NCBI GenBank assembly: GCA_030522415.1
Contig: CM060105.1
Span: 19,714,777 to 19,778,776, forward strand
DNA: 64,000 bases
Reading direction: 5' to 3'
Source of the DNA: Channallabes apus
Lineage: Eukaryota; Chordata; Actinopteri; Siluriformes; Clariidae
A program made the translations under genes and the position numbers. Below the pieces are notes generated by a model. It was not told the DNA's origin, did no database searches, and saw only the letters and a list, made by a program, of their open reading frames with translations. Of this stretch, positions 29,191 to 41,605 are shown piece by piece (the first letter of the stretch is position 1; each line of letters starts with the position of its first letter).

Positions 29191-29961
29191 GATTAAATAG
29201 GGAGATAAAGGGAGGTTTTACTCTCCTGTGTTCTGTTTAACTTCATAATCAAAAGTCCTGGTTTAACTTGTATTTGTACTCATCACTTATGTTATAGCAG
29301 CTCCAGGCAGTGTTTTTTAAAAAGACAAACAAAATCACCACATTACTTAAAACTGATTACATTATATCTCTAATACACGTCCTGCTTACTTTAATTATAA
29401 ATCTAGAAATTTCAGTCTGCTACTACTATACAAACTAAATGAATGAATGAATTATACTTTTTGACTATTATAATGACTATTATACAGTTATAATTTTTCC
29501 TTTAACACTTTACCGCAGTATTATACTGTAGAATTTGCTGTACAATGAATCTAGCAAGATTGAGCTAACAAAAGGTTTCAACGTCAAGTCATATAAAAAA
29601 ATAATAAAATTAGGCTGTAAAACAATACTGCTGTCTATGTCCGATTTGTTGCTGTAATTTAGTCGACATCATCCCCTACTGGACATATCTTGAAGCTATT
29701 CTTCACCCACCATCATCTTCCACCACCATCTTCTGTTTTTTGTTGCTTCATTTCCATAATCTAGTTCAAAGGAATAATACACAGAATAATACAGTATATA
29801 TCCGACTCACAAAAACAAACTTTTAAATCTACTGTACTATATTATAGAAGTATTATAGAGCTGCTGTAAATTAGATACATCGGATGACGATCCGCCTTTT
29901 ATTAACAGCATTGCAGTCGATAGATTCTAAATTCTAAAGTCTAACAGGAAATAACTGAATG

Positions 29962-30900
29962 CAAGCTGCACGATATATCGAAAAAATATCGTTATCGCGA
30001 TAATGGCATGCGCCATAACCATATCGCAAAGAGTTGCGATAAATACTTTATGTGCCAAGCATTTGTGTGTCCAAATTTGACCAATCAGATGGGCCCTTAC
30101 TATGTTTATACCCGCTTATATCTTATATATATATTATTTATATCTTTATACTTCATTCTGTCGCGAACTAACCCTGGATGATCAGAAGACTTAGCGATTA
30201 GCCGTTAGCCTTTTGTAGCGTGGACGGTAAATCCAAACGCGGAAGCAAGCGAGTAGGCATAATAACCACGCGAATTAGTTTAAGGACTCTCACAGAAGGG
30301 GAGCAAAAGAAAAACACACATTTAACCCGCGTCCTATAAACACACACTCGAATCAGAAAGTAAGCGATCTGAACCGACATACGCGAACTCAGTGACTAAG
30401 CTGTATGCGGTGGTTTTGTTTACTCCTCTTATACTTCCTGGTTCGCGCCCACATTACTTCCGGGTCCTAGTGCCGGTCGCGGAGTGTGTGTGATGCTCTT
30501 GTTTTAAGACACTATTGATAAGTGTATGGTTACATGTAAATAAAAAGTAATGTTTGAAAGTAATTCATATTGTGTTGGCAGGTTTATAGTAACAGCAAAC
30601 CAGAAGTCAGAATATCTGCTGAGGGTTTTAAGTCATTCATAGAGTTTTGAAGTCTAAATATTTGCAACTTCCTTGACATATAGTTTCTTTTTAGCCTGAA
30701 TTAGATTTAATTACATCAGATGAATATCTATTACCTGTTTATTTTAGTATGATCATTACATATAAATAAATAATACAAAAAAATAGGCAATAATAATAAT
30801 AAAAAATGCATTTCTCTAGGGAAATGTTATATCGCAAGAAATATCGTTATCGCAATATTCAACAACAATATCGAGTATTTTCCTAATATTGTGCAGCCCT
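29962..30900. mobile_element. hAT-like non-autonomous element
   Basis: Inverted ends caagctgcacgatatatcg and, at the right, tcctaatattgtgcagccct. The subterminal atatcgttatcgc recurs in both arms. The family consensus would begin CAGGGCTGCACGATAT. The 940-bp interior has no transposase frame. The TSD is not clear after mutation. Confidence 0.72.
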
Positions 30901-31036
30901 ATTCTGATCCCATGTTTGTACTGTAATTATTATTAAGAAAAACCAACTTGACTCTATGGCTCTAAAGATGTAAATATTTAACGCTGCAGAATTTCCTGAT
31001 CTCTAAACTCCCCGCATGTTCATGTTTCCTTCTCAG

Positions 31037-31124
31037 CAAAAAGCCAAAGAAGCCCCAGAGAAGACAGATGAACAACAGACTGAAGCCACTGACGCTGGCC
31101 TACGATGGTGACGCTGACATGTAG
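31037..31124 (+). CDS. thsd7a: thsd7a terminal coding exon (cytoplasmic tail)
   Basis: Acceptor tctcag|caaa (phase 2), stop TAG at 31122-31124. It encodes KKPKKPQRRQMNNRLKPLTL, then AYDGDADM. The basic stop-transfer cluster follows the membrane helix directly, and the C-terminal YDGDADM is diagnostic for THSD7A rather than THSD7B. The tail has one extra residue (Met) compared with the human form as I remember it. Confidence 0.97.
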
Positions 31125-32290
31125 CCTCCTGCAAACACCCCCAGCTCCACAGCTGCCTACTTTTCAGACGTTTACGGATTACGCGTCTCCTTCTTTTTTC
31201 TATGATATTACAGAACCTCAGACAGGAACCCTATTTATAATTAGCCCGAGTTTGTTCCCCTTCCCTGTTTTTTACGTTTCGAAATTTTCACTGGAGCCTT
31301 TCACAAACTCGTATCTTCTTACGGAAGGTCTGCCTTCGCCTTTCTGCCATCCTGTAACACGGACTTGTCTTTGGGGAAAGGAAGGCTGTTGGAGAGGTCG
31401 TTTGTGAACCGAGGCGTTTTTGTTAAGAAAGCACAAGGATCGCCGTTTCTTTCTCAGGCTGTGATGTCTGGACTACTCAATCGTATAATTGATCTCACAA
31501 TAATCTGTCTTTACCCTGTTTCAGTATTGTGGCATGGGATTCTACAGTAGGTTGGTACTCTGGTTTTTACAGGCCTGCTAGCGCCCCCTACACAGACCCT
31601 GGCCTGCTTCTCTCCCTCTCCCTGTTTAGGTCCTGTTTTGCACTATATTAGTGCAGCATGATTTCTTGGAACCTTTGCCATAGAAAACTGCCTCTCTCCA
31701 TACAAACAATGTACAGTCTTGTGCTAGACGTGTAAAAATTTAGCCGTTTTTTGCAGAACGAACTGTTTACTTTAACTCTTGTTTGTGATAAGACAGGATA
31801 CAAATGTAAAGAAAAAAAAACTGCAAAAAAAATGTGTTTGCTATTACCCTTTGTAAAGCTAAAGTCTGATAAATGTTCTTTTTTTCTGACTGACTTTGTG
31901 CGTCATATAATAGCATTTCTGTTCTCGGTTCAGTGAAACGTTTATCAGTTTATTTTATTTGCTTTTGCTTGTCTGATTTAAAGGGCTCCATTATCACAAC
32001 CTGGAGGCTTTCAGACGTTTTGAACAAAGCACCTTTTTTTCCCCCTTTTATAAATATAGCATGGTCATGGGCATTTTACTTTCCTCTTTTGTTGGAGCAA
32101 GCAGTGAAAAGATTGAAAAGTAAGATGTGGCAGGACATGTATTATATTGTATTGTATTTATTTATTTATCATTTTTCATAATCTGATAACTGCCAGGCTA
32201 AGCAACGTGTGATCATTATTTAATACTGACCTGCTTTATTAACATTGGTATTTTTATACACCACTTAATTTGATCATTAAATTCTAACAA

Positions 32291-32586
32291 GGTGGCTTGG
32301 TGGTATAGTGGGTATAGTTAGCACTGTCGCTAAGATCCGGGCTCGAATCCTCTCTCTGTTTGGAGGGAGTTTGTATGTTTTCCCTGTGGTTGGTGGGTTT
32401 CCTCCAGGTACTCCGTCTTCATCCCACAGTCCAAAGACATGCAAATTAGGCTAACTGGCGTTTCCACATTGTGCCGTGTGATGGATTGGCACCTCGTCCA
32501 GGGTGTACCCCACCTCATGCCCTATGTCTCCTGGGATAAGCTCCAGGCCTATACAGACCCTGTATACAGGATAAAGTGGGTGAATG
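32291..32586 (+). mobile_element. SINE in thsd7a 3' UTR
   Basis: Head tggtggtatagtgg...gggctcgaatcc, and body cctccaggtactccgtcttc, cacagtccaaagacatgcaa and gatggattggcacc. It is flanked by the 11-bp target duplication aattctaacaa (32280-32290 and 32587-32597). A perfect TSD implies a moderately young insertion in the sense orientation. Confidence 0.9.
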
Positions 32587-33028
32587 AATTCTAACAAAAC
32601 ATTAAACAAAACTTTTTATTTTCCTGAATTTTTCCAGAAGATATCTCGATCGACATTCCACCGCCCTAACATACAGTATGCCTTCACTGGATTTTCAGTT
32701 ATCTCCTGATGCAAACCTAAATATCCCCTTCAAAGTGGCTTATGTACGAAATATTTATCTTTTTTTTCTTTCTTTCTTTTTTTTTACTCAAAATCCAAAG
32801 TCACAGTCCTCAAACCAAAACAGTCTTAAGATAACTTGGGTATATACTGCTTGTCTTGATTAGCCATATCTTTTACTATATATTTTGGTTATCATTTAAC
32901 ATTTGATTATTAATTGAAAGAGTGTAACATGTAGAAGGATTGGAAGGTTTTTCACTGAATTTGAAGCTCTTTTTTATGTGCTAAGTGTCAAAGTTGGTCA
33001 ACAGTAGCTAGTTAGCAAACACACTGCC

Positions 33029-33079
33029 TTGCTAGCAAAACATGCTAGTTTTCTTGCTAGCAAAACATGCTAGTTTTCT
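33029..33079 (+). repeat. Two-copy 24-bp tandem repeat
   Basis: Two adjacent units of tgctagcaaaacatgctagt plus tttc, each containing the small palindrome gctag...ctagc. Probably a simple local duplication. Confidence 0.75.
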
Positions 33080-33654
33080 AGCTCGATATTGTCTGAGCTA
33101 TCTAGTAGACCGAAGTATTTGGATCAAAATTTGAATGTGATGAATCCAATTCTATATATTTTAAAAGTATTTGCTGTTTCCATTTATCTACAAGCAGGTC
33201 GAGGTTGCATTTGTTGATACTATATATTTAAAAAAAAAAAAAAAGGTCAAGGGTCAATTTTGCACTTCACTTGTATTTAAAGCCAGTAATAGCATGGAAA
33301 CATATACCTTCTTTACAGAACCTACGGTTTGAACGCTTTCACATTTTCTCATTATCATCATGAAAGTGTTGTACATTTTAATTTGTTAACATATTTAAAG
33401 AAAAAAAATCATTTTTGCAACATAATCAAAGGCAGTATTAATGTGATCAGCTCTGAACATCATAAAATAGGTGTGAAGTGTTGCAGCCACTTATTCACAT
33501 TTTAACAACAACTGAAAGGAATGTTTACGTCTCTTTAATTCTTTTATTTCTTCTTGTAAATACATGCATAATGATTTTATTTATAAGAATTTTCTGAACT
33601 TTCTGTATAATATATAAATATGTTGATTTCCTTTTTTAAATGCACAACTCCTAG

Positions 33655-33713
33655 TGTGTGTGTGTGTGTGAGTGAGTGAGTGACCGAGAGAGAGAGAGAG
33701 AGAGAGAGAGAGT
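33655..33713. repeat. (GT)n-(GAGT)n-(GA)n compound microsatellite
   Basis: gtgtgtgtgtg, then gagtgagtgag, then gagagagag, inside the predicted 3' UTR close to its end. Confidence 0.92.
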
Positions 33714-33822
33714 CTATAGCTACTGATCTTCTCTAGACCGATGCAGATTTACTATGTGAAACCGTTGCTCAGCTTTGTCCTTTTCCTACAAGTTGTTTAT
33801 ATGTATCTGATGAATTGCTGAT

Positions 33823-33828
33823 AATAAA
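33823..33828 (+). promoter_or_regulatory. thsd7a: Candidate poly(A) signal of thsd7a
   Basis: AATAAA in the context tgataataaacaaccc, preceded by T-rich UTR-like text. It is the best AATAAA I see downstream of the stop codon. Confidence 0.5.
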
Positions 33829-35484
33829 CAACCCAAAAAAAATCTCCATGATTAGCAAGTGCTTTAAACTCATTAAAACTAATTTGCTATGAACCAGTAA
33901 TGTGACAAATACAAAAGTGTTTCTGTAAAAATTCCAGTCTTCCTTTCACTTCGGTCTGACCATTCAGTTCCTTAAAAATTTATCCATTTGCAATTAGTTC
34001 AAAAATACCCCAAAATATTGGTGTCATTGTCTTCGCAATAAGCAGTCAAAAAGCATATCTGCGATTGCTGGTGTCTCTGGTGAGTAAACATACAGTAGCT
34101 AGTACAGATAGCTGAAAACTCTAGCCTGTACAGGAAAATGTAAATCAACAACACTTATTTATTCCATTTAAATGTTAACTCGATTTTAACTAAATATTAT
34201 TACACCCGATCCACTGTGGACTGGTGCCTCCTGAGGTCCTATAGGGGAGATTAGGCTAACTGACATTTAATTTTCTCCTCACCTTTATTATACCAGGAAG
34301 TGCCATTGAGATCAAGAATCTCTTTTAAAAAGCAGACATGGATAATGTATCAGTCATACTAATTCACAACATTAAAATACAACTTTGATCCTAACCCAGG
34401 AGACTTACTATGTCCAGGATGTACCCCGCCTTGTGCCCTAGTGCTACAATAGATTGAGATAAAAAATACATATTCAAAATAAAACATCTGATATTTCAAG
34501 GAAAACTAAAAATGCTATGTGACTCTTTCACCACATATTCTATGTGATGTACAGTATATAAATCATTCCATGACCAAGATGCATTGTAAAAATGTTTTAT
34601 CTTGGTTAAAAACATGATTTGTGGAAAAGCACAGATGGGAATATCTGAAAGGAGTATGAAGATAAACATAAAAAAATGAACCAGTGTTATATTCTAAGAA
34701 TGTTGTCCAAATCATCAGACACTGGCATTTCTGATATAGCATAAAGATGTATGGTACACTGTGAAAAGGCCTCTTTAAAAAAGGAGGAATCTGCATGCAT
34801 ATATAGTATAATATATCAGTAATCAATCACTTGGAAAAGTAGGTTCTACATCTACAGTACATCCAGTTTTCTCTTAGCATTAAATGTAAAGCAAGATTTC
34901 TTTAGAAAATAGTTAATAGTAAAAAAAAATATTCCTTATTTCCAATTCCTTATTTAACAAAAGAGGTAATAGATAGACTTGACCAGCTTGACCTTTGATA
35001 TGTTCCATTTTGTCACAGTACATTTGGAATATTAAACATTTATCCTCAGCGTATTGCTGCCTTATTCTTTAAATATTACATTGAAAGCTTTTAAGACTAC
35101 TGTATTAATATTTTCCAAACAGCAGCTCTAGAGTTAAATTGGATTAAACTTGCTAGTGTGAACATAGTGTAAATTGTTTAAATGCCCATAAAACCTGGAT
35201 GGGTCCAGACTTACAGTATGTTACCAACTTAGGTTATATACCTTGTAATTTCTCCTAACTTTTTCTGTTGATTAGCACCTGATAACTGTTGACCGTTTAA
35301 AATGTTTTTAAACATAAAGAGGTTTGGCAAAATAGTAATATGAAATGGTTATGTTAAATGTTATTTAAAACAACTGAGAGAAAATATCAAAATATCACGA
35401 AGTTAAAGCACTAACTCTTCAGACCCTGATAGATGCAGTAGTTCAGATAAGAAGGCATTTATTAGTTTTTGAGTAAGGATGTAC

Positions 35485-35519
<35 letters not shown>

Positions 35520-36243
35520 ACAATGTTTCTCACTTTCTACACGTTAGATTAAATGTAACTTCATCTAGGGCAGAATTTTAATTCATATTATGTAGGTGAG
35601 ACATTTTGTCCACTAGATGGCAGCACAAGACAGGCACAAAAATTGATGTAGCTCTGACCACACAAGATTATTATTATTATTTTTTTGTATTGTAGTTTAA
35701 GCCATGCTTTTATCATCCATTATACTTATCCTTCAGTGGGCCTAAAAAATGCCCTATTAAAGTTTTATTTAAATTTTTATTACTTTCATATTAAATTTTC
35801 TTTATTTATGTATTTATTTATTTATTTATTGAACATCTTTGTTTGTTCATCAAAATTGCAAACAATTTGTAGTTATTACCAAGTGTATATTTTAAAACCT
35901 TATATTTTATATAGTACTTCTAGCTCTATAAAAACAAAGTACAGCGAATTGAGTCGTCTCACAACCGAAATGTATTAGACGCATTAAGGCACCAAAGAAC
36001 ACTCTTCAAAAACATTTCCAACAAGAGCACGCTGTCCATAAAGATAACAGTAGGTGATTTTATTCAGGACTTTAGGTTGATTCATATCCATTATTATTCT
36101 AAAAACGGAAACATTAACTGTGGTCCTTGTTTAGTTCTGTATAATATAAATTCCTACACCAAACTTTCATAGCACAAATCCCTTTGTCTTTACAATTTGG
36201 AATTCAGTGGTGTTGCTGTATAGTGCTTGTTATTGTTTATGAA

Positions 36244-36308
36244 AGCAAACAAACAAACAAACAAACAAACAGTCAAACAACGACAACAACAACAACAACA
36301 ACAACAAC

Positions 36309-36339
<31 letters not shown>

Positions 36340-36340
36340 G
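36244..36340. repeat. (CAAA)n(ACA)n(ATA)n compound microsatellite
   Basis: Seven CAAA-like units followed by ACA and ATA triplets. Confidence 0.93.
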
Positions 36341-38164
36341 TAGTTTATGTTGTGACTGCTTGTCAATACTCATGTCGTGTGTTGATATATTCTATTTAAA
36401 AAAAAAGAAATTCAGTTAAACATAATACAGATTTATTAACTTGTTTTTTCCTTGTTAATCTTGGTAATTGCAACAGCACAAGTCTGGTTAGAGGTCAGCC
36501 AAAAGTGCTAACTGTAGAATGATAACTCATCCAATTTAAAATACACTTCAATTCAACTTGAAGCCAACTGGGTGTCCTCCAGTTAGCTAAGCCAAAGCAG
36601 GTCTTAATCAACCGGGCAACAATACTCCTATGATTATAATCATGGGCTCAAGCCGCTGGGAATCTTCAGTCCTCATTATTTAATCAGTAATTATCACAAT
36701 CATGTCTCTTGGCCCTCATTCCAATTGAATTCCACAGTGAAGGATAGGAAGTCCCATAAACTGACCTAATCAATTAAGTCCCAATGCAAGGTCACGTCAA
36801 GTGACTGACAATGTCCCAACCTCTGAGCTATCAAGATGAAGGAAAATTTAATTAAACCAAGAAGATCTCAGGTACAGCAAGACAGTAGATGCGTTTCCAA
36901 ACTATCAGACGGGATTCAGCGATAGCCAGAGCGAGGAATATCTTAAAATCTTTTTATTTTTTTATCTTTCTTTTTGGTTTGGTTTTTTTAAGGCTCTTTA
37001 TTGTGCTATTAGGATGAGTGTTCTTGTGCAGACTTTTGCATCTACAAATTTGATCTGATTTGTAAAGGCCATGATGCTCATGGAATACAAAAAAGAATAA
37101 TCTGATGGTCTCTGTCACGTAGAAGAGTAAAATAACTAAATTTTCCAGCCACTATAAGAACAATTCAACAATTTTAAACTGCATGCTATTAATAATTATA
37201 CAGTGTTGGCCAAATAGTTTGGACTCACTTTCTATAAATCATATTATATCCAAGAAAAATATGAAATAATAATATATTTGCAAATAATATATTTGTTATT
37301 GTCATGTCATTTCATTGCATTAATATTTAGAGTAAATGAGAAGCATACAGTATACTCTACTATGACACATTTAACCAAAATTTTGAGGTTTTAGACCTTG
37401 CTATGCAACATCTTCATAAAATTCACATAAAAGATCACATAATTATTAGAGACATGGAGAAATTAGTATTTTTTTCCCACCTTTTTGTCAGTTTGCATAC
37501 TGTACATTTCTGAGACAAGCTGTTGGCCTGTGTACTTAGAGGACCTATGAAGTGGATGGACTTAAAAACTGAACAGTAATACAGTATGTCTCCAGTTCCC
37601 AAATCTAAAAATGGAGAGCTTTCCAAAAAAAAAAAAAAAGCATATACATCAGGAAACTAAGTATAAAACTATAACCAGATGTGAATAATAACTATAAAAT
37701 AAGAGATCTGCCTGGGTTATAAGACATAAAAAGGCAGAATACTGTATATTCCACACCTCAAATACTGCCACAGTCCTTCTGGTAATGTTCACATCAAACA
37801 TCACAATACGGTGGAGGAGAGTGCGGCTGTTAGAAGATGTGACTTTGACCATGGCATGGTTGTTGTTAACCATGAACACACACCATTCTGTAAGAAATAA
37901 CACAAAATTGTTTCAATAAAATATAAAAACATCCAGAGAGCACTGTTCTACAGGTGAAAATGCCTTTTTGATGAGAGAGGTCAGATGGGAATGAGCAGAA
38001 TGGTCTGAGCTATCAGGAAGCATAAAATAGTTCAATATTTTACAAGGACGTTGAGCAGAAAAGCATCTTCAGCTGCACAGCATGGTGAACCTTAAGGTGG
38101 AGGGAGTAAAGTGGAGGGACTATCTGACCATTTGGATTCATACACATTCACATTTCATACAAAC

Positions 38165-38252
38165 TTAAATAATTCTTTTGATTGTGTAAAGCTGTTTTGA
38201 GACAATGTCAATTGTTAAAAGCGCTATACAAATAAAATTGAATTGAATTGAA
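38165..38252 (+). mobile_element. Fish repeat 3' tail (GAATT)n
   Basis: tgtaaagctgttttgagaca, then atgtcaattgttaaaagcgc and tatacaaataaaattgaatt with an AATTG repeat tail. This is the 3' end of a very common fish interspersed repeat. A sister fragment from the same family is at 40815. Confidence 0.75.
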
Positions 38253-38277
38253 AATTGAATTAAAGTTGCAAAAAAAA

Positions 38278-38282
<5 letters not shown>

Positions 38283-38369
<87 letters not shown>
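38283..38369. repeat. (TA)n microsatellite, 86 bp
   Basis: Uninterrupted TA tract, with a second (38590-38655) 220 bp downstream. Confidence 0.95.
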
Positions 38370-38372
<3 letters not shown>

Positions 38373-38581
38373 GTTCTATTCCTGTCAGACAAGAGCAGGC
38401 ATCAGATGCTTAAATGTGTACAGATCTATTTACTATGCAAATCTATTTACAATGTCTCATTTTAAGAAAATAAATATTTATCAGGCATATTTCGAAGCCA
38501 AATTCAAGCCTGAAATTGTTTCTATAACTGCAAATTTTAAAATTATTTATTTTATTCATAGGTCACTTCTATGAAGAAAAA

Positions 38582-38589
<8 letters not shown>

Positions 38590-38655
<66 letters not shown>
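38590..38655. repeat. (TA)n microsatellite
   Basis: Uninterrupted TA tract. Both tracts are self-complementary and cruciform-prone. Confidence 0.95.
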
Positions 38656-38659
<4 letters not shown>

Positions 38660-40814
38660 TAATATTTAATTATTTTAAACTTCTACAGTATGTTCTCTCT
38701 TTATGTTGTAGATTTATGCCTTCTCATGGGATAAATACAGAAACGATGAGGAATGCAAACACTTAAATGTTAACATGTTATATACTGTATCATTATCCCA
38801 ATAACCAAGTGTGACCAAGTGTGTGGTGCAGAATTAGAGTCTCAACCACTGCATAAATCCAACTAGAAGCTTTTGTGGTGTATAACTTATAATAGAAAGG
38901 CTAGAACATTCTGACATTCACATGAGTTACTTTGCAGCAGTCAGAATGTTTGGAGATCCATGGTGCTTTGAGGTGCAGATGCTCTGGACATTGTTGAGCA
39001 CTTATCACCCAGGCAGTGTCTCTGAGTCTTGCCATCAGTCTAATTGCCATGTGGAAGCACTTGATACACACCAGCTGCATCCTGCGACCGCAGCTCTGCA
39101 CCCACATTCGTCAGTGCCTTCAGGGGCTGCTTTCACACCCAGATGAGCCACGGTGCCAGTAGCCGCCGATTCACGCCAAACCTGGCCCTTCTCTACGAAT
39201 GTCTCTCTCTCTCACTCTCTCGCTCTCTCTCACACACCTTACAGATGTGCCTTTTTATTCTTTACTGTTTGGTGTCCATGTGATTCAGTTCAGTGCTGTG
39301 TTCCTTCCTGACACACAGCCCAGGATGGGTCTAATTGAAAACCTAGCCGCTATGCAGTCATGATGCCTGCAGAGTTTTGCTCCCCTACTTGGTCAACATC
39401 TGCCTACACAACTGGGCATCGAGCCATGACAGCTGAGCAGCGTCATGCCAGCGCACCGCTCAGCTGCCCCGGTCGTCTTTATCTGTCACTTCTCTTCTAC
39501 AGAGCTATTAGGAAGTGGAAGTCTGCACCCTGTAATCTCCTGTGCTTTTGTCGCAGATTAGATGGTGTGAGTGGAAGCGAATGTGCGTGAGTGTGGGCCA
39601 AAGGTACAGCGTGGTGGATTAGACCCACTTGACCTCATGATTAGTACCACGCACTGTGCACTTTTTGATGGAGTATCAGGCAGCCTGTGCCTTAGAAAAG
39701 AGGTAGAGAAGAAAGAAGAAGGAAGAGGAGAGGAAGGGGGGGAAATAAGTAATTTTGCATGCAGGTGTCCTTTCAGGGATCCACTTATAGGCATTAGACA
39801 AGCATTATTATTCAGCAATACGTTTTCTATAAGTTATAATAGAATTAAAGCCCACATTTGCAATAAATAAATAAATAATATGAAAAATTAAGCATTTTAC
39901 AATATCTATAAAACATGACAGAATGTGGCAATGAAACGTCAAAAGATCTTTTTTTTCTTGGAAAAATCTCAGCACAGGTTTTGATTTAGCAAAAAACACA
40001 ACTGGCAATAAAAAGAAAGAGTACACTAAGTACATAAACATACAGACTTAATATGTGCATCTATTTCTAGTGATTAATATTTTATACTAGTGATGAGAGA
40101 GCTGCTGGAACAGGACGACCAGAACAAATTATGCTAAACTCCTTCATTTTACCACCAATTTAATAAATGAAACATAAAAATGTATTATGTATCTTTTCCT
40201 CTACAAACTGCATAGTTTAAGTGAAGCCATGATATGCCAAAATCTTATATTACACTGAATCCAAGCTGTATCTTCCTGAGAAGAAAAAAAAGTGGTCGGT
40301 TTACATGAATCCCAGGCTTGAGCAATGAATTTGAGCAGGTGTGATTAATCCCTGCGGTCCCTATCGCTCCATGCTGGGATTGCGAAGGCTACCGGAGCCA
40401 TTCGCAACCGCATCCCATCAGCCCACCGCCTGAATTATGGTGACATGCTCGGGCTGTGGCGATGCAGAAGCAACGAGAGCCCTGCAGATTTATGAAGGCA
40501 GACCTTTGGTGTCTTTTCTCCTGACCTCTCTGCTCGCTCGTACTTTTCTCCTTTTTAACAACTTATCCTGTCAGGGGAACGGCGATCTATCATGGTGCAA
40601 CAAGAACACAGTCTCAGCATATGCTGAACTTTTTGTTATAGGCTCAACTGACAGGTTATCGTTTAAATGTATAGTTTGGGAATGTAAGGCATATAAATAT
40701 CAAAATTTTGTTATACTTTGCTATAAGCAATGCTATATGTCTGAATATAATTCATTAGCATAAGAGCAGTGTAGAAAGTTTACTAATGGCATTCTTTCTA
40801 ATCATGAAAAACTC

Positions 40815-40980
40815 TCCTGGGCTTTCGTTTGGGGTTCGGCTCCTGTAAGTTTTTCTTCCTCATATTTTCTCAAGTAGTTTTTCCTTGCTTTTCCTTACTT
40901 TTTGCTTACTCATGCTCATTAAGTCTCTAAATCTTACATCTGGATCTTGGTATTAAGCAGCTTTGTGACTAGTGTTAAAA
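40815..40980 (+). mobile_element. Fish interspersed repeat fragment
   Basis: ggttcggctcctgtaagttt, then ttcttcctcatattttctca and tagtttttccttgct, ending cagctttgtgac. It resembles the internal part of the repeat whose tail is at 38165. A reverse piece is at 27850. Confidence 0.55.
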
Positions 40981-41249
40981 TAACTACACCCATAAAAAAA
41001 TCATTGAATGAAGTCACCAGTAATCTTATTCAACAACCTGAATGTTTAATGTTTAATCTTGTCATCTTATAGCTCAATCACCCCTGGTTTGATCCCAATC
41101 CTGTCTTTGTGACAGGACCCTTTTCACATGGGTTCTTGTTTTTTTGTTGGTTGCTAGAGTAAATGAACCTCTTCTAGTGGAAACCATAACCCAACATCAC
41201 AATGAGCTTGATAATATTTGGGTTCCCCTTGTTTCACCAGGGTGTCTAT

Positions 41250-41605
41250 GGCTCATTGGGGTGTGGTTACATACTTTAGGACTGCGGGGGCTGTTCTGTG
41301 GTATTTGACACTGGCACATTAGCATTAGATCTTTTGGGTGCTATGGATTGTGGGGTGTAGACTAGTTGGGTTGGACTTATTTGTCCGGCACATTCAATTG
41401 GACCCTGGTTAAACAGTTTGCCTGCTAAGCTACATACTGTACAGTACACGGCATTGCTGTGATGCACAGAGACTTCAGCAACATTGTCTTTTCTTTGGCA
41501 TTGGACCAGACAGGCTGGCCTTGGGTGCCCATGATTCTGTCAGCAGTTTGCAGGTGTTGTTGTCACCCGTCAGTGGTCATAATGTTGTGGCTGTTTGTAT
41601 GTTTG
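41250..41605 (-). mobile_element. Tc1-like relic
   Basis: Contains tctgtggtatttgacactgg, cttatttgtccggcacattc and the end tggtcataatgttgtggctg, the antisense and terminal text of the same Tc1 family as 60785. Heavily deleted. Confidence 0.68.

Larger units (their letters stand above)
28176..31036 (+). other. thsd7a: thsd7a last intron
   Basis: 2.86 kb with a poly(A) run (28222-28245), CAAA repeats, a mariner relic (28700-29190) and a hAT-like non-autonomous element (29962-30900). Segments 28290-28690 and 29200-29950 look unique and AT-rich. Confidence 0.85.
31125..33845 (+). other. thsd7a: thsd7a 3' UTR (predicted)
   Basis: No new splice signal or coding sequence is needed after the stop. 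The region is T-rich, contains a SINE (32291-32586), and reaches an AATAAA near 33823 followed by an A-rich stretch. Earlier polyadenylation is possible. The long length agrees with the long 3' UTR of THSD7A in other vertebrates. Confidence 0.6.

Noticed and set aside
968..31124. Assignment to THSD7B instead of THSD7A
   Set aside because: The C-terminal KPLTLAYDGDADM, the membrane segment and the juxtamembrane text fit THSD7A as I remember it, and the nxph1 neighbour agrees. Which teleost duplicate (aa or ab) it is cannot be told.
39558..39870. Overlapping frames of 86-99 codons on both strands in the intergenic region
   Set aside because: No domain, no splice signals and no codon-use signal. 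The composition is only slightly less AT-rich than its surroundings.
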